Positions 1-8,483 of a DNA stretch of 61,299 bases are shown one piece after another. Location: contig JAFLDO010000030.1 of assembly GCA_017302455.1 (NCBI GenBank), forward strand, positions 1 to 61,299, in the 5' to 3' direction. The notes under the pieces were generated by a model. The model had not been told where the DNA came from, searched no databases, and saw nothing but the letters and a program-made list of their open reading frames with translations. Position 1 is the stretch's first letter, and every line of letters starts with the position of its first letter. The DNA is from Accumulibacter sp. GTDB lineage: Bacteria; Pseudomonadota; Gammaproteobacteria; Burkholderiales; Rhodocyclaceae. Both the position numbers and the translations under genes were made by a program.

Positions 1-18
1 CCCTTCTAGCCCTCTCGT

Positions 19-61
19 CCCACGCTGACGCCGGAACCTCTTCTTCCGGCGTCAGCGTGGG
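19..61. terminator. Perfect 18-bp inverted repeat, possible bidirectional terminator
   Basis: The arms at 19-36 and 44-61 are exact reverse complements with a 7-base loop at 37-43. Such a long perfect GC-rich stem would fold strongly in RNA from either strand. The bases after the right arm (actttgcc) hold only a short T run, so Rho-independent termination is plausible but not textbook. It separates whatever lies left of the window from the gene fragments to the right. A dispersed palindromic repeat is the alternative, since a 9-base core (gcgtcagcg) recurs in the hairpin at 37417-37484. Confidence 0.55.
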
Positions 62-99
62 ACTTTGCCATCATCTCAACCTCGAATGGCTCGGGTTGA

Positions 100-459
100 A
101 GAGTTCCAGATATCGCGGGACGTAACACCTGGGTCTACGGCGTGCTGGTCAACAACATCTGGTCGCTCTCCAGCAACAAGCAGGGCGGGTCGTACAACAA
201 CGGCCTGATCCAGCCCTTCGTCAATTACAACTTCGACGGCGGTTTCTACCTGACCAGCGCGCCGATCATCACCGCCGACTGGAAGGCCGAGAGCAGCCAG
301 CGCTGGACGGTTCCGGTCGGCGGCGGGGTTGGGAAAATCTTCCACCTCGGCAGACTGCCGGTGAACACACAACTGTCGGCGTACTACAACGTGGTGACGC
401 CGGATAACGGCGCCAACTGGCAGATTCGCGCCCAGGTGCAGTTCATGTTCCCGAAGTAA
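100..459 (+). pseudogene. C-terminal fragment of an outer-membrane transporter-like beta-barrel
   Basis: An open frame follows a stop codon at 97-99. From a possible GTG at 142 it gives 105 residues. The peptide has the alternating, aromatic-rich look of the last strands of an outer-membrane barrel (NNIWSLSSN, QPFVNYNFDGG, WQIRAQVQFMFPK) and ends in a Phe-Pro-Lys strand. Full members of such families are near 250-330 residues, have a signal peptide and lack an independent C-terminal form. No start, signal peptide or N-terminal half is visible between the hairpin at 19-61 and here. I read it as a remnant; the exact family is not certain. Confidence 0.6.
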
Positions 460-478
460 GCCTTCCTCGAAGGCCGGC

Positions 479-1169
479 ATGTAGCTCCTCGACTACCTGC
501 GGAAGGCGGTCGCCGTTCTGCCAACCTTGGCCAGCTTCGCGGTATGCATGATGCTGATTGTCAGCATTCCACGCCTCTCGCGCCGCGTCCATTTTCCGGA
601 GGCGGTGGGCTTGCTGGTCGCTGGCATGCTGTTCGGGCCGCATGTGCTCGACATCTTTTCCCACGAGCATCCGGTTCTGAAATTCTTCGCTGAAGTGGGC
701 GCGCTGCTGTTGATGTTCTTCGCCGGTTTGGAACTCGACCTGACGTTGTTCCGGCAAAAGATCTTGCGCGCGCTCAGCTTTGGAGTGATCACGACTTCGC
801 TTCCGCTGCTGCTGGGAACGCTGGCCACCCTGTGGCTTGGCTACGAGTGTCTGCCGGCAATCGTCGTCGGGTCGCTGATCGCCTCGCACACGATGCTCGG
901 ATCGACCATCATCGCCAGGCTGGGGGCGAGGAATCGCGAACCCATGGTGGTGACGTTCGGCGCGACGATGGTTTCCGACACCCTCTCCCTGCTCGTTTTC
1001 GCTGCCTGCCTCCCCTTGTACACCAGCGGCCAGTCCGCTGGTCGACAACCGCATGCTCAACGCGGTTCTCATCGTGGTGCTCGTGACGGCCATCCTCGGG
1101 CCGATCCTCACACAACACTACGCGCCGCGCCTGCTCGACGAACTGCCGCCGCCACGCGGCGGCGGCTAG
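479..1169 (+). pseudogene. Kef/CPA2-type monovalent cation:proton antiporter, internally deleted
   Basis: Codons from about 485 encode the N-terminal membrane part of a CPA2 (Na+/H+ or K+/H+) exchanger, with typical stretches such as RVHFPEAVGLLVAGMLFGP and FFAGLELDL. The only in-frame ATG near a ribosome site, at 479-481, is followed directly by TAG (482-484); a TTG at 527 is the next possible start. At about 1022-1042 the reading frame changes and the next recognisable peptide (NRMLNAVLIVVLVTAILGP) is the extreme C-terminus of the same family, ending at 1167-1169. Roughly the middle half of a normal ~400-residue transporter is missing. The junction coincides with a small hairpin. It cannot make a working exchanger. 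Confidence 0.8.
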
Positions 1170-1229
1170 CGGGCGCCTACACGAAGCATTCGCGATACGC
1201 TTGAGAAGGCCTCGCCAATCCACACGGCG

Positions 1230-1625
1230 CTACTGTCCGTCGCGCAGTCGGTCGGCGAAGTGCCGATCGCGCGTGTCGATGTGACCGCGGACGAAACCAA
1301 GAATCTCTGCCGCCTGTGCTGCCAGCAGCGGAGAATTGCCCGCCGCATGATCGGCGGCGATCTGCCGCAGCCGATCGAGCATCTGGCCGTGATCGTCGAC
1401 GTGATCCGCGTAGTCGTCATGGCTGTTCAACCGCATCAGCAGTTCCTCGGACATGAAGTGCGCCTCGCTGTAGGCGATCAACTGATCCAGGATCTCGCTG
1501 ACCGAAGCGGCATCGCGATTGTCGGCGACGGCGCGGCACAGCGCCTGCAACAGGCCAAGCTGAACGTCGTGCTCGCGATCGGTAGCGGCACCTGACGCGC
1601 TGTTGAAGTCGGAGATGTTCGGCAC
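1230..1625 (-). CDS. Bacteriohemerythrin
   Basis: This 131-residue protein carries the full non-heme diiron O2-binding ligand set of single-domain hemerythrins: His19, the HxxxE pair His56/Glu60, the HxxxH pair His75/His79 and His115 with Asp120. It has no signal peptide or membrane segment, so it is cytoplasmic. Known family members bind oxygen reversibly and serve O2 storage, delivery or sensing. The start is GTG, chosen because AAAGGA lies a few bases upstream. It stands alone, 70 bases downstream of the multiheme cytochrome gene on the same strand, so the two may be co-transcribed. Confidence 0.85.
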   Translation of the reverse strand: MPNISDFNSASGAATDREHDVQLGLLQALCRAVADNRDAASVSEILDQLIAYSEAHFMSEELLMRLNSHDDYADHVDDHGQMLDRLRQIAADHAAGNSPLLAAQAAEILGFVRGHIDTRDRHFADRLRDGQ

Positions 1626-1695
1626 GGGTAATCCTTTCCAGTAGTCAGTGGCGGCCTAGATCGAGCCGGCGCTGCCTGGCCGGCAAGAGGCGAGA

Positions 1696-4122
1696 TCACC
1701 GGGCTTCGAGTTCCGCCACCAGTCGCTTCAGATTGGCGTTGTCCGGCAGGATTCCGGCGAGCTGTTTCGCATAGCCAAGCGCCGCCTGCCGGTCACCCGC
1801 CTCCCGACTCATCGACAGCAGCGCCGCAAGGATGTCGAGATCGTTGGGATGACGCTTGTCGGCGGCGCGCAGCAGCGTCAATGCTTCCTTGAGCTTGCCG
1901 GCAGAATGCACGGCTATCGCGTGAACGTAAACATAGCGCGCGTTGTCTGGCGCCAGTCTGGCCGCCTCGACGAACGCCTTCAGCGCCGCGACTTTCTCGC
2001 CCTGGCGTGTCAGCGAGAGACCCAGCGCATGCTGCAGGTGCGCATCGCGCGGCATGACGGCCAAGCCCCGGCGCAGTACGTTTCCCGCTTCGGACTCCCG
2101 CCCCTGCTGACGCCAGGCATCCGCGAGATTGATATAGGCGCCATCGAAAGCCGGGTCAAGCGCGATGGCGCGCTCAAAAGCAGCCACCGCCTCGTCCATG
2201 CGCCCCTGGCGCAGGCGCAGGTTGCCAAGGTTGACGTTGCCCGAAGGCCAGTCTGCCTCCAGTTGCAGTGAGGCCACATACTCCTGCAAGGCGGCCACGC
2301 GAGCCGCCCGCCTGCCCTCCGGGATCTGCGCGTCGGGCACGTCAGCGAGGACCCGCGCGGCCTCGACGCGCACGCCACGAACCGGGTCGGAGAGTAGCGG
2401 TGCAGCGCTAAGCACGCGGTTCAGTGGGTCGATCGGCGCGATCATGCCGAGACCGGCAATGCGTACCGACGGGTCGGCATCCTGCAGCAAGGCGCGCGCT
2501 GCCGGCAGTGTGCCGGGATGGACATGCGGCTCGGCAAGTGTCGCCGCAGTCGCCCGGATGATCGCCGGTGCGGCAGGGTTGCCGGCCAGGTCGAGCAGGC
2601 CGGGCAAGGCCGCCGCTCCCTGCGTCTGGCCGGCGTGCAGGGTCGTGCCGTACTGCGGTCGCTCGCGCCAGGTCTTGCCATACCACCTGTCCATGGCACT
2701 GGCCGCCCATTGAGCCTTCTTGTCCGTGTGGCACTGAGTACAAGCGTTCGGGCTGCCAAGCGCAATCGACACGTCTGGGCGGGGTACACGCATGCTGTGA
2801 TCCTGCCGGGCATGGATCACCATGTAGTTCTGGGTCGGCATGTGGCAGGTGACACACTGCGCGCCCTTGCCGTTGGCCTGATGCTGGTGGTGCTGCGGGG
2901 CGTCGAACTGGGCGGCGCTGTGGCAGCGCGTGCATAGCGCGTTGCCCTCGGCGCGCAACTTCTGGGTGTGCGGGTCGTGGCAGTCCATGCAGGTCACGCC
3001 GCGTTGATACATCTTGCTCTGCAGGAAGGATCCCCAGACATAGACCTCTTCGCGCTGCTGACCATCGGCATGATAGTTCGGGGCGGTGAGCATCGCCAGG
3101 CGATGCGTGTCCTCGAGCGGCGCGCCGGCCTTGCCGCCTTCGCTCAAGGTCGAGCGGCGAGCGTGGCAGGCAGCGCAGGTGTTCATCCCGGCAGGGTCGG
3201 CAAGGTGGTTGCGGACGGCAAACCTGGCGCCCGCCGACGGGAACTTCCACGCTTCGTTCCAGTGGCTCTTCAGCGATGGCAAGCCCTTGTCTTCCCGGCC
3301 GTCGTACGGCGCCCTGGCGTTCCGGGCCCAGTCCACATGGGTAGACGCCGGACCGTGGCAGGATTCGCAGGCGACGTTGATTTCGCTGAAAGTGGTCTTG
3401 TAGGTATCGCTGGCCGCGTCATAGCCCTTGCGCAGATTGGTCGAGTGGCACTCGGCGCACTGCAGCGCCCAGTTCTGGTACAGGCGCGTCCAGTGCAGGG
3501 GGTCCCGGTGATCGACCTTCTGGTTGGGGTAGAGGTGGAACCAGCGCTGGCCGCCCTCGCCCCGGGATCGCGAATCCCAGGCAATCGGCAGCGTCTGGTA
3601 GCGCCCACCGGGGAAGGGAATCAGATACTGCTGCAACGGGTAGAGGCCGAAGGTGTAGGCGATCTCGTAGTCCGCAAGCTCGCCATCGGGGCCGTCGGTG
3701 CGGACCATGAACTTGTCGCCACGCTTGAAGAAGGTGGACTCGACGCCGTGTTGCCGGAACTTGACGTTGGCGAAGTCACCGAGCACGCTCGCGGCGTTGG
3801 CCTCCTGCATCGCCAGCTGGTGATGGGAACCCGACCAGGCCTTGAATTCCGGCGCGTGGCAGGTCTTGCACGTCTCGGCGCCGACATAGGTAGCGGGCGT
3901 GCCGGCAGGCGCCGCCTCGGCCGCGGCAACGGGCACCGGCGACGCCGGCGCTACTGGAGGTGGTGGCGTCGACCGGGTGGCAAGGAACACCACGCCGGCG
4001 ACCACCAGTGCCAGGAGCAACCCGGCGACAAACCGCCAGTGGCGGCTTGGCCGTCGATCGACAACACTTGCCGACACAGCAGTTGTCTGCGGGGGGGGCT
4101 CGCTTCTCGATCGTCTGGTCAT
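1696..4122 (-). CDS. Octaheme c-type cytochrome with HEAT and TPR repeats
   Basis: The 808-residue protein begins with a cytoplasmic basic stretch and one membrane anchor (about 30-50), then a Pro/Ala linker. Eight CxxCH heme sites begin near residues 85, 222, 252, 316, 378, 397, 423 and 461, the pattern of cytochrome c554/multiheme families. The C-terminal part (about 520-800) has HEAT-like repeats, then TPR repeats (NVNLGNLRLRQGRMDEAV, YINLADAWRQQGRESEA). It is probably inner-membrane anchored with its hemes in the periplasm, passing electrons and binding a partner through the repeats. The electron donor and acceptor cannot be read from sequence. A run of eight C occurs in codons 9-11. No dedicated oxidoreductase lies beside it. 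Confidence 0.85.
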   Translation of the reverse strand: MTRRSRSEPPPQTTAVSASVVDRRPSRHWRFVAGLLLALVVAGVVFLATRSTPPPPVAPASPVPVAAAEAAPAGTPATYVGAETCKTCHAPEFKAWSGSHHQLAMQEANAASVLGDFANVKFRQHGVESTFFKRGDKFMVRTDGPDGELADYEIAYTFGLYPLQQYLIPFPGGRYQTLPIAWDSRSRGEGGQRWFHLYPNQKVDHRDPLHWTRLYQNWALQCAECHSTNLRKGYDAASDTYKTTFSEINVACESCHGPASTHVDWARNARAPYDGREDKGLPSLKSHWNEAWKFPSAGARFAVRNHLADPAGMNTCAACHARRSTLSEGGKAGAPLEDTHRLAMLTAPNYHADGQQREEVYVWGSFLQSKMYQRGVTCMDCHDPHTQKLRAEGNALCTRCHSAAQFDAPQHHQHQANGKGAQCVTCHMPTQNYMVIHARQDHSMRVPRPDVSIALGSPNACTQCHTDKKAQWAASAMDRWYGKTWRERPQYGTTLHAGQTQGAAALPGLLDLAGNPAAPAIIRATAATLAEPHVHPGTLPAARALLQDADPSVRIAGLGMIAPIDPLNRVLSAAPLLSDPVRGVRVEAARVLADVPDAQIPEGRRAARVAALQEYVASLQLEADWPSGNVNLGNLRLRQGRMDEAVAAFERAIALDPAFDGAYINLADAWRQQGRESEAGNVLRRGLAVMPRDAHLQHALGLSLTRQGEKVAALKAFVEAARLAPDNARYVYVHAIAVHSAGKLKEALTLLRAADKRHPNDLDILAALLSMSREAGDRQAALGYAKQLAGILPDNANLKRLVAELEAR

Positions 4123-4253
4123 GTCGCGTGGCGCATTTCCGGCGGTGTGCAGCCTACGTCGGCGAAGGTCGTCAGGGTGACGCCAAGCAAGCTCCGCGTC
4201 ACCCTGCCTGGAAACCCTGGGCGGCGTGCCTCACCCCAGGCTACCGCAAGTGC

Positions 4254-5066
4254 CTAAGGCTGGGCGCCGCGCAGTAGAGCGATACGCTTGGCCACCAGCT
4301 GAGACCACTTGTCGAAGGCGTCCTTGGCGTAGGTCCAGGCCTGGAAGGAACTCAGATAGCCATTGGCCCAGGTCTGCGCCGCGCCGACGGCGCTGGTATT
4401 GACGTCGACCGCGTACTTGCGGCCAATCTCGGTGTCTCGGCATTCTGCGAGAACCTTGCCCGACCCACCATCGCGAAACTGCATCTCCATGCCGGTTTCG
4501 CCCATGTACGGCGTCGAGCCTGCGGGCCTGCCGGTGGCCACGCCCGACCCCGCCTCGGCGACGAAGGCGTAGGGAATCAGCGTCCCGGCCAGGCTGTCGG
4601 TGACCGTCGTCGGCACGAGGTCGGTCAGAGCCACCCGCATCACCACCACGCCGGGTCCGGCCTTATCGACGACCCGCATCTGCGGCTGCAGCGCCTTCAC
4701 CAGGTCGTGGTGGAAATAGTCGGTGAGTGTGTTGAGATCCTTCGGATCGATGGTCTGCGGCGCCTTGCTGGCCTTGAGCGAAACCAGGATGCGCGAGACG
4801 AGAATCTTGTCATAACGTGCGGCATCGAGATTGGGGTCACGCCAGCACTCGACGCCTTCGCCCCAGGCGGTCGGTTTCAGGCGCGCGTAGTCGGACAGGA
4901 AGCCGCTCTGTGTCAGGTGCGACGTGTCGGAGACGACGGTGGTGGTGCCGCTGCCCAGGATGGCGCTTTCGGTGGCACAACCGGCGAGGACGCTGCAGCC
5001 GGCCAGGACGACCATCCGAATGGTCGTCCTGGCGCCCGCGCGTGCAAGGATTGAGATTTTTCTCAT
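4254..5066 (-). CDS. DUF3313 family lipoprotein
   Basis: The 270-residue product has a basic N-terminus and two overlapping lipobox-like sites (VLAGC and again LAGC about 8 residues later), followed by the DUF3313 signature SGFLSDYARLKP near residue 55. It should be a periplasm-facing lipoprotein. The family has no agreed function. The gene is monocistronic by spacing: 130 bases separate it from the cytochrome start and 190 from the gene downstream of its own start region. Which of the two cysteines is lipidated cannot be settled by eye. Confidence 0.8.
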   Translation of the reverse strand: MRKISILARAGARTTIRMVVLAGCSVLAGCATESAILGSGTTTVVSDTSHLTQSGFLSDYARLKPTAWGEGVECWRDPNLDAARYDKILVSRILVSLKASKAPQTIDPKDLNTLTDYFHHDLVKALQPQMRVVDKAGPGVVVMRVALTDLVPTTVTDSLAGTLIPYAFVAEAGSGVATGRPAGSTPYMGETGMEMQFRDGGSGKVLAECRDTEIGRKYAVDVNTSAVGAAQTWANGYLSSFQAWTYAKDAFDKWSQLVAKRIALLRGAQP

Positions 5067-5256
5067 CAGGGTTTCCGCAAAAGGTTAAGCATCATTCGTT
5101 GCGCCGGTTCGCTCACGCCGGCGGCGGCTGGGTTACTGCTACGGGACGACAGGCCGGTCGCGACTCGCCAACGCCATGGTGTTGATCGGTCGCGCCCGAC
5201 CGTTCCAGGCTGCCGAAGATTCTAGCACGGCGGCAGGGCATCCCTTCCAGCCACGC

Positions 5257-6048
5257 TCAGTCTGCCGACGGGGTCGGCCTGGCGCCCCGCGTCGCCTCGC
5301 GCTTCCTGCGGCGCGCGTCCCACGCCAGGCGGCGCAGGTGGTTGCACTGCTCGACGATGCTGACCAGGACGCTGGCCGTCCAGGCGAAGGTGAACATCCC
5401 GGAAATGGCGATGATCGGCGCCAGCATATGCCATTTCTCCGGCACCTGGTGGTCGCTGCCGATCGTCGTATAAGAGCGCGCGGCGAAGCGTGCAGCCTGC
5501 ACCCAGTCGGGGATGACGCCCCCGTAAACCACTGCCGCCGACCAGAGGAGAACCGACCCCAGGTGCAGGCCGAGCAACATGAAGACGGCGCCGCCGAACA
5601 TCAGGTCGACGCGCCACAGTGCCGGACGTTTGGCAATGGTTGGCGCGCGCTTGTCGACGTGGCCCGTCAGCAGACGCAGGCCGATCGCCTGAACGATCAC
5701 CACCGCGACCAGGACGCCACCTCCATAGACGATGTCCACCAACGGCATCGCCTTCGCGATGGGCAGATTCGCCTCAAGGTAGGCCTCCACCGGGGCAAGT
5801 TCCCCGGGCAGGGTCCTGATGACCGACTCGGGCACCCTGGCCAGGTCGGCGGAGGCTTTGTCCGCTGCTCGCGGCAGCGCCTGCCCGTCTTTCGACAGCC
5901 GCTCGATCGTCTGAGGAACCGGCTGCGGGTCCGCCAGCGCCGTGCCGGAAGCTGGCGCCACTCCGGCCGCGCCAGCGGGCGGCTGAGCGGCGACGGGCGG
6001 AGCCGTGACCGTCATCTCCCAGACGCCCCTCCGTGTCGTATCGGCCAT
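5257..6048 (-). CDS. Membrane protein with two-TM ion-channel-like pore segment
   Basis: From ATG at 6048 the product is 263 residues. The first ~100 residues are Pro/Ala-rich and polar. Then come a membrane segment (IVYGGGVLVAVVIVQAIGL), another (LMFGGAVFMLLGLHLGSVLLW), a short pore-like turn YTTIGSDHQVP and a last membrane segment. The order helix, re-entrant pore, helix matches the Ion_trans_2 potassium-channel fold, and the protein is clearly related to the 147-residue protein at 17245-17688. The usual filter TVGYG is replaced by TTIGSD, so potassium selectivity is not assured. The frame stays open upstream to 6225, but that extension would overlap the DUF1269 gene and reads like noise. 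It lies 14 bases after that gene, hence in the same operon. Confidence 0.65.
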   Translation of the reverse strand: MADTTRRGVWEMTVTAPPVAAQPPAGAAGVAPASGTALADPQPVPQTIERLSKDGQALPRAADKASADLARVPESVIRTLPGELAPVEAYLEANLPIAKAMPLVDIVYGGGVLVAVVIVQAIGLRLLTGHVDKRAPTIAKRPALWRVDLMFGGAVFMLLGLHLGSVLLWSAAVVYGGVIPDWVQAARFAARSYTTIGSDHQVPEKWHMLAPIIAISGMFTFAWTASVLVSIVEQCNHLRRLAWDARRRKREATRGARPTPSAD

Positions 6049-6062
6049 CCCGCTGCGCGTTG

Positions 6063-6596
6063 TTAGCTTGCTACGTCCGGCGGCGTCTGCGTGGGCCCCA
6101 CGCCAGCGGCCTTGGCAGCGTCCAGAGCGGCCTGCAGCTTCTCCGTGTCCTCGTGTGACAGCGACGTCTGAATGATCGTCCCGCCCATCCCCTGCAGTTC
6201 CTGCAGCGTCTTGTCTTCCGTCCAACTCTTGAAAAGGATGAATAACTGGGAACCGCCGGGCTTGAGGTTCGCGGCAATGTTCTTCATGAAATCGTCGTTG
6301 ATGCCGAGGTCTGAGAGAGCCCCACCGATGGCGCCAGTGGCCGCGCCGATGGCCACCCCGACGATAGGCATCATGAAGATCATGCCGATCAGCAAGCCCC
6401 AGAAGCTGCCGCTCGCCGCACCCGCGGCCGTCAGATTGATCGGCTGAATCAGCTTGACCTTGCCGTTCGGCTTCTTTATCGCGATGACCGCATCTTCCAA
6501 CTCGATCAGATACTCTTTCTGCAACTGGCCAAGCTTGAGCTTGGTCTCCTCGGCCTGGGTTTCCGTCTCGTAACCAATTACAACGAGTGTTGCCAT
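6063..6596 (-). CDS. DUF1269 family membrane protein
   Basis: The 177-residue product starts at ATG 6596, preceded by GGAGGG at good spacing. It shows an N-terminal alpha/beta part, a glycine-zipper membrane hairpin (about 57-95, GLLIGMIFMMPIVGVAIGAA) and a C-terminal soluble part rich in short helices. This is the layout of DUF1269 proteins, which have no established biochemical role. The sulfate-permease-like gene ends 17 bases upstream and the channel-like gene begins 14 bases downstream, so co-transcription is likely. The glycine zipper suggests membrane insertion or oligomerisation. Confidence 0.8.
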   Translation of the reverse strand: MATLVVIGYETETQAEETKLKLGQLQKEYLIELEDAVIAIKKPNGKVKLIQPINLTAAGAASGSFWGLLIGMIFMMPIVGVAIGAATGAIGGALSDLGINDDFMKNIAANLKPGGSQLFILFKSWTEDKTLQELQGMGGTIIQTSLSHEDTEKLQAALDAAKAAGVGPTQTPPDVAS

Positions 6597-6613
6597 GGCT
6601 CCCTCCGTGTAGG

Positions 6614-8362
6614 TCAAATTGAGGCCGGTGACGCGCCGTTGGTGCTGCTTGTCGTGGTCACCTGCGCAGCCGAAACATGCTCCCAGGCATCCACGACCGC
6701 ATGCAGGGAGCCGTAGAATGCCTGCGCACCCACGGCCTCGGTCAGTCCGTAGCGGTCGAACTGCTCGCGTACCGCAGATGAAACATGCGCAAACACCAAA
6801 AGGATCCCCTGCTCCTTCAACAGCTTGCAGGTGTCGCGCAGCATGGCGGCGGCGGAGAAGTCCACGTCGGCAATCGCTGATGCCTGAATGCACAAGCAGC
6901 CCAGCGGCGCCTGTCCCTTCGCCTTTGCCAACCGCAGAACCTCCTCGGCGAATTGCCCGGCGTTGGCGTAGTACAGACTATTCGTGAACCAGTAAACGAG
7001 CAAGCCGGGCGCGATCTGATGCGGCTCGCTCAGCGCCACCGTTTGCCAGCCCTTGCGTCGCTTGTCCGCCGCGATGATCGAATTGCGGCCACGGTAACCC
7101 CGCCGCACATGATCGAGCAGCGACAGCACCATGGCCAGGAGAATGCCCTGCTCGACACCGATCACCACCACGGTGGCTGCCGTCAGCAAAGCCACCCAGA
7201 ACTCGGCACGCGCCTCGACGAAGATTCGCCGCATACCCTGCACATCGATCATTCTTACTGCCACCAGGAAGACGATGGCAGCCAGAACGGCGGTTGGCAG
7301 GTAGGCCAACGGTCCGGTGAGAAACAACAGCACCAGCAGAACGAGGACGCAGGTGGTGAGCTGTGCAATCTGGCTGCGGCCACCACCACCGTCCACCATC
7401 GCCGTGTTGGTCGGGCTGCCGTTGACGAGGAAGGTTCCCGACAAGCCGGCACCGAGGTTGGCCATGCCGAGCCCGACCATGTCGACGTTTTCGTCGAAGC
7501 GATCGCTGTACTTCGCGGCATAGGCACGCGAGGTGGCGGCGCTCTGCGCGAGGATCACCACAAAGCAGGCAAAGGCGATCGGCAACAGCTTCTGGATCAA
7601 GGGCCAACTCCACGCCACATGCGGAAGGCCCAGCGTCGGCAGGCCGCTGGGTACGGCGCCGAGCGTCTCCAGATGAGCCCCCAGATTCAGCGCCCAACTG
7701 ACGCCGATGGCGGCGACGACGGCGATCAGCCCGCCGGGGATCCTCTCCGAAATCCTTTTCCCGCCGAGGATCACCACCAGCACGGCGAGCGAGACGCACA
7801 CCGCATAGGGATTGGTGTCCCCGATCTGCCTCAGATCGTGCACGATCTCCACAAGCGGATCGTTGCTGGTACGCTGCAGGCCCAGCAGGCCGGAAACCTC
7901 CAGCAGCGCCACCTGCACACCGACGCCGGTGAGAAAACCAGTAAGGACCGTGCGCGAAAGAAAATCGGCGAGGAAACCGAGCCGCAGCACGCGGGCGGCA
8001 AACATCAGCACCGCCGCCATCAGCGCCAGCAGGCTGCACAGAGCCAACCACTCGTTCGAGCCGCGTACCGCCATGCCGGCAAGACCGGCGGCAACCACTG
8101 CCGCCGTCGCCGAATCGGCCCCGACCGACAGATGCCGCGACGACCCGAAAATGGCAAACAGGCTCATCGGGATGAGAATGGTATATAGCCCCGTAATCAC
8201 CGGCGTGCCGATGATCTTGGTGTAACCCATGGTTCCCGGAATGGCGAGTGCCGCGAGGGTGAAGCCGGCAAGGATGTCCCGCCCCAGCCCTGACCGGTCG
8301 ACCGGCAGGAGGCCCTGGAAAACCGGCAACCGAAAACCCTGTTCTTGGCTGTCTTGCGTCAT
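6614..8362 (-). CDS. SulP family anion permease with STAS domain
   Basis: The 582-residue protein from ATG 8362 (GAGGGGAC upstream) has the SulP core of about 10-14 membrane segments, including GFTLAALAIPGTMGYTKI near the N-terminus and the NLGAGLSGTFLVNGSP stretch, and a C-terminal STAS domain (about 455-560). SulP proteins move sulfate, bicarbonate or other anions, and the substrate is not predictable here. The frame remains open upstream to 8569, but that part overlaps the end of ppk2 and lacks protein character. It probably belongs to an operon with the upstream ppk2-like gene (121-base gap) and the two downstream membrane-protein genes. Confidence 0.85.
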   Translation of the reverse strand: MTQDSQEQGFRLPVFQGLLPVDRSGLGRDILAGFTLAALAIPGTMGYTKIIGTPVITGLYTILIPMSLFAIFGSSRHLSVGADSATAAVVAAGLAGMAVRGSNEWLALCSLLALMAAVLMFAARVLRLGFLADFLSRTVLTGFLTGVGVQVALLEVSGLLGLQRTSNDPLVEIVHDLRQIGDTNPYAVCVSLAVLVVILGGKRISERIPGGLIAVVAAIGVSWALNLGAHLETLGAVPSGLPTLGLPHVAWSWPLIQKLLPIAFACFVVILAQSAATSRAYAAKYSDRFDENVDMVGLGMANLGAGLSGTFLVNGSPTNTAMVDGGGGRSQIAQLTTCVLVLLVLLFLTGPLAYLPTAVLAAIVFLVAVRMIDVQGMRRIFVEARAEFWVALLTAATVVVIGVEQGILLAMVLSLLDHVRRGYRGRNSIIAADKRRKGWQTVALSEPHQIAPGLLVYWFTNSLYYANAGQFAEEVLRLAKAKGQAPLGCLCIQASAIADVDFSAAAMLRDTCKLLKEQGILLVFAHVSSAVREQFDRYGLTEAVGAQAFYGSLHAVVDAWEHVSAAQVTTTSSTNGASPASI

Positions 8363-8483
8363 CGTCCCCTCGCGGCAATCCCTACCCACGCGGCCAGAAA
8401 AGGCTGGCCGAACCTCAGATCCCGTCGTCCGCAGGATGCATCGAGTCCCTTCCCTCAGCACGTCCTGCCACCGGCAACGCCAA

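Noticed and set aside
6049-6225. Longer N-terminus for the channel-like protein
   Set aside because: The extension lies within the DUF1269 gene in another frame and reads as Arg/Gly/Asp-rich noise; ATG 6048 fits better.
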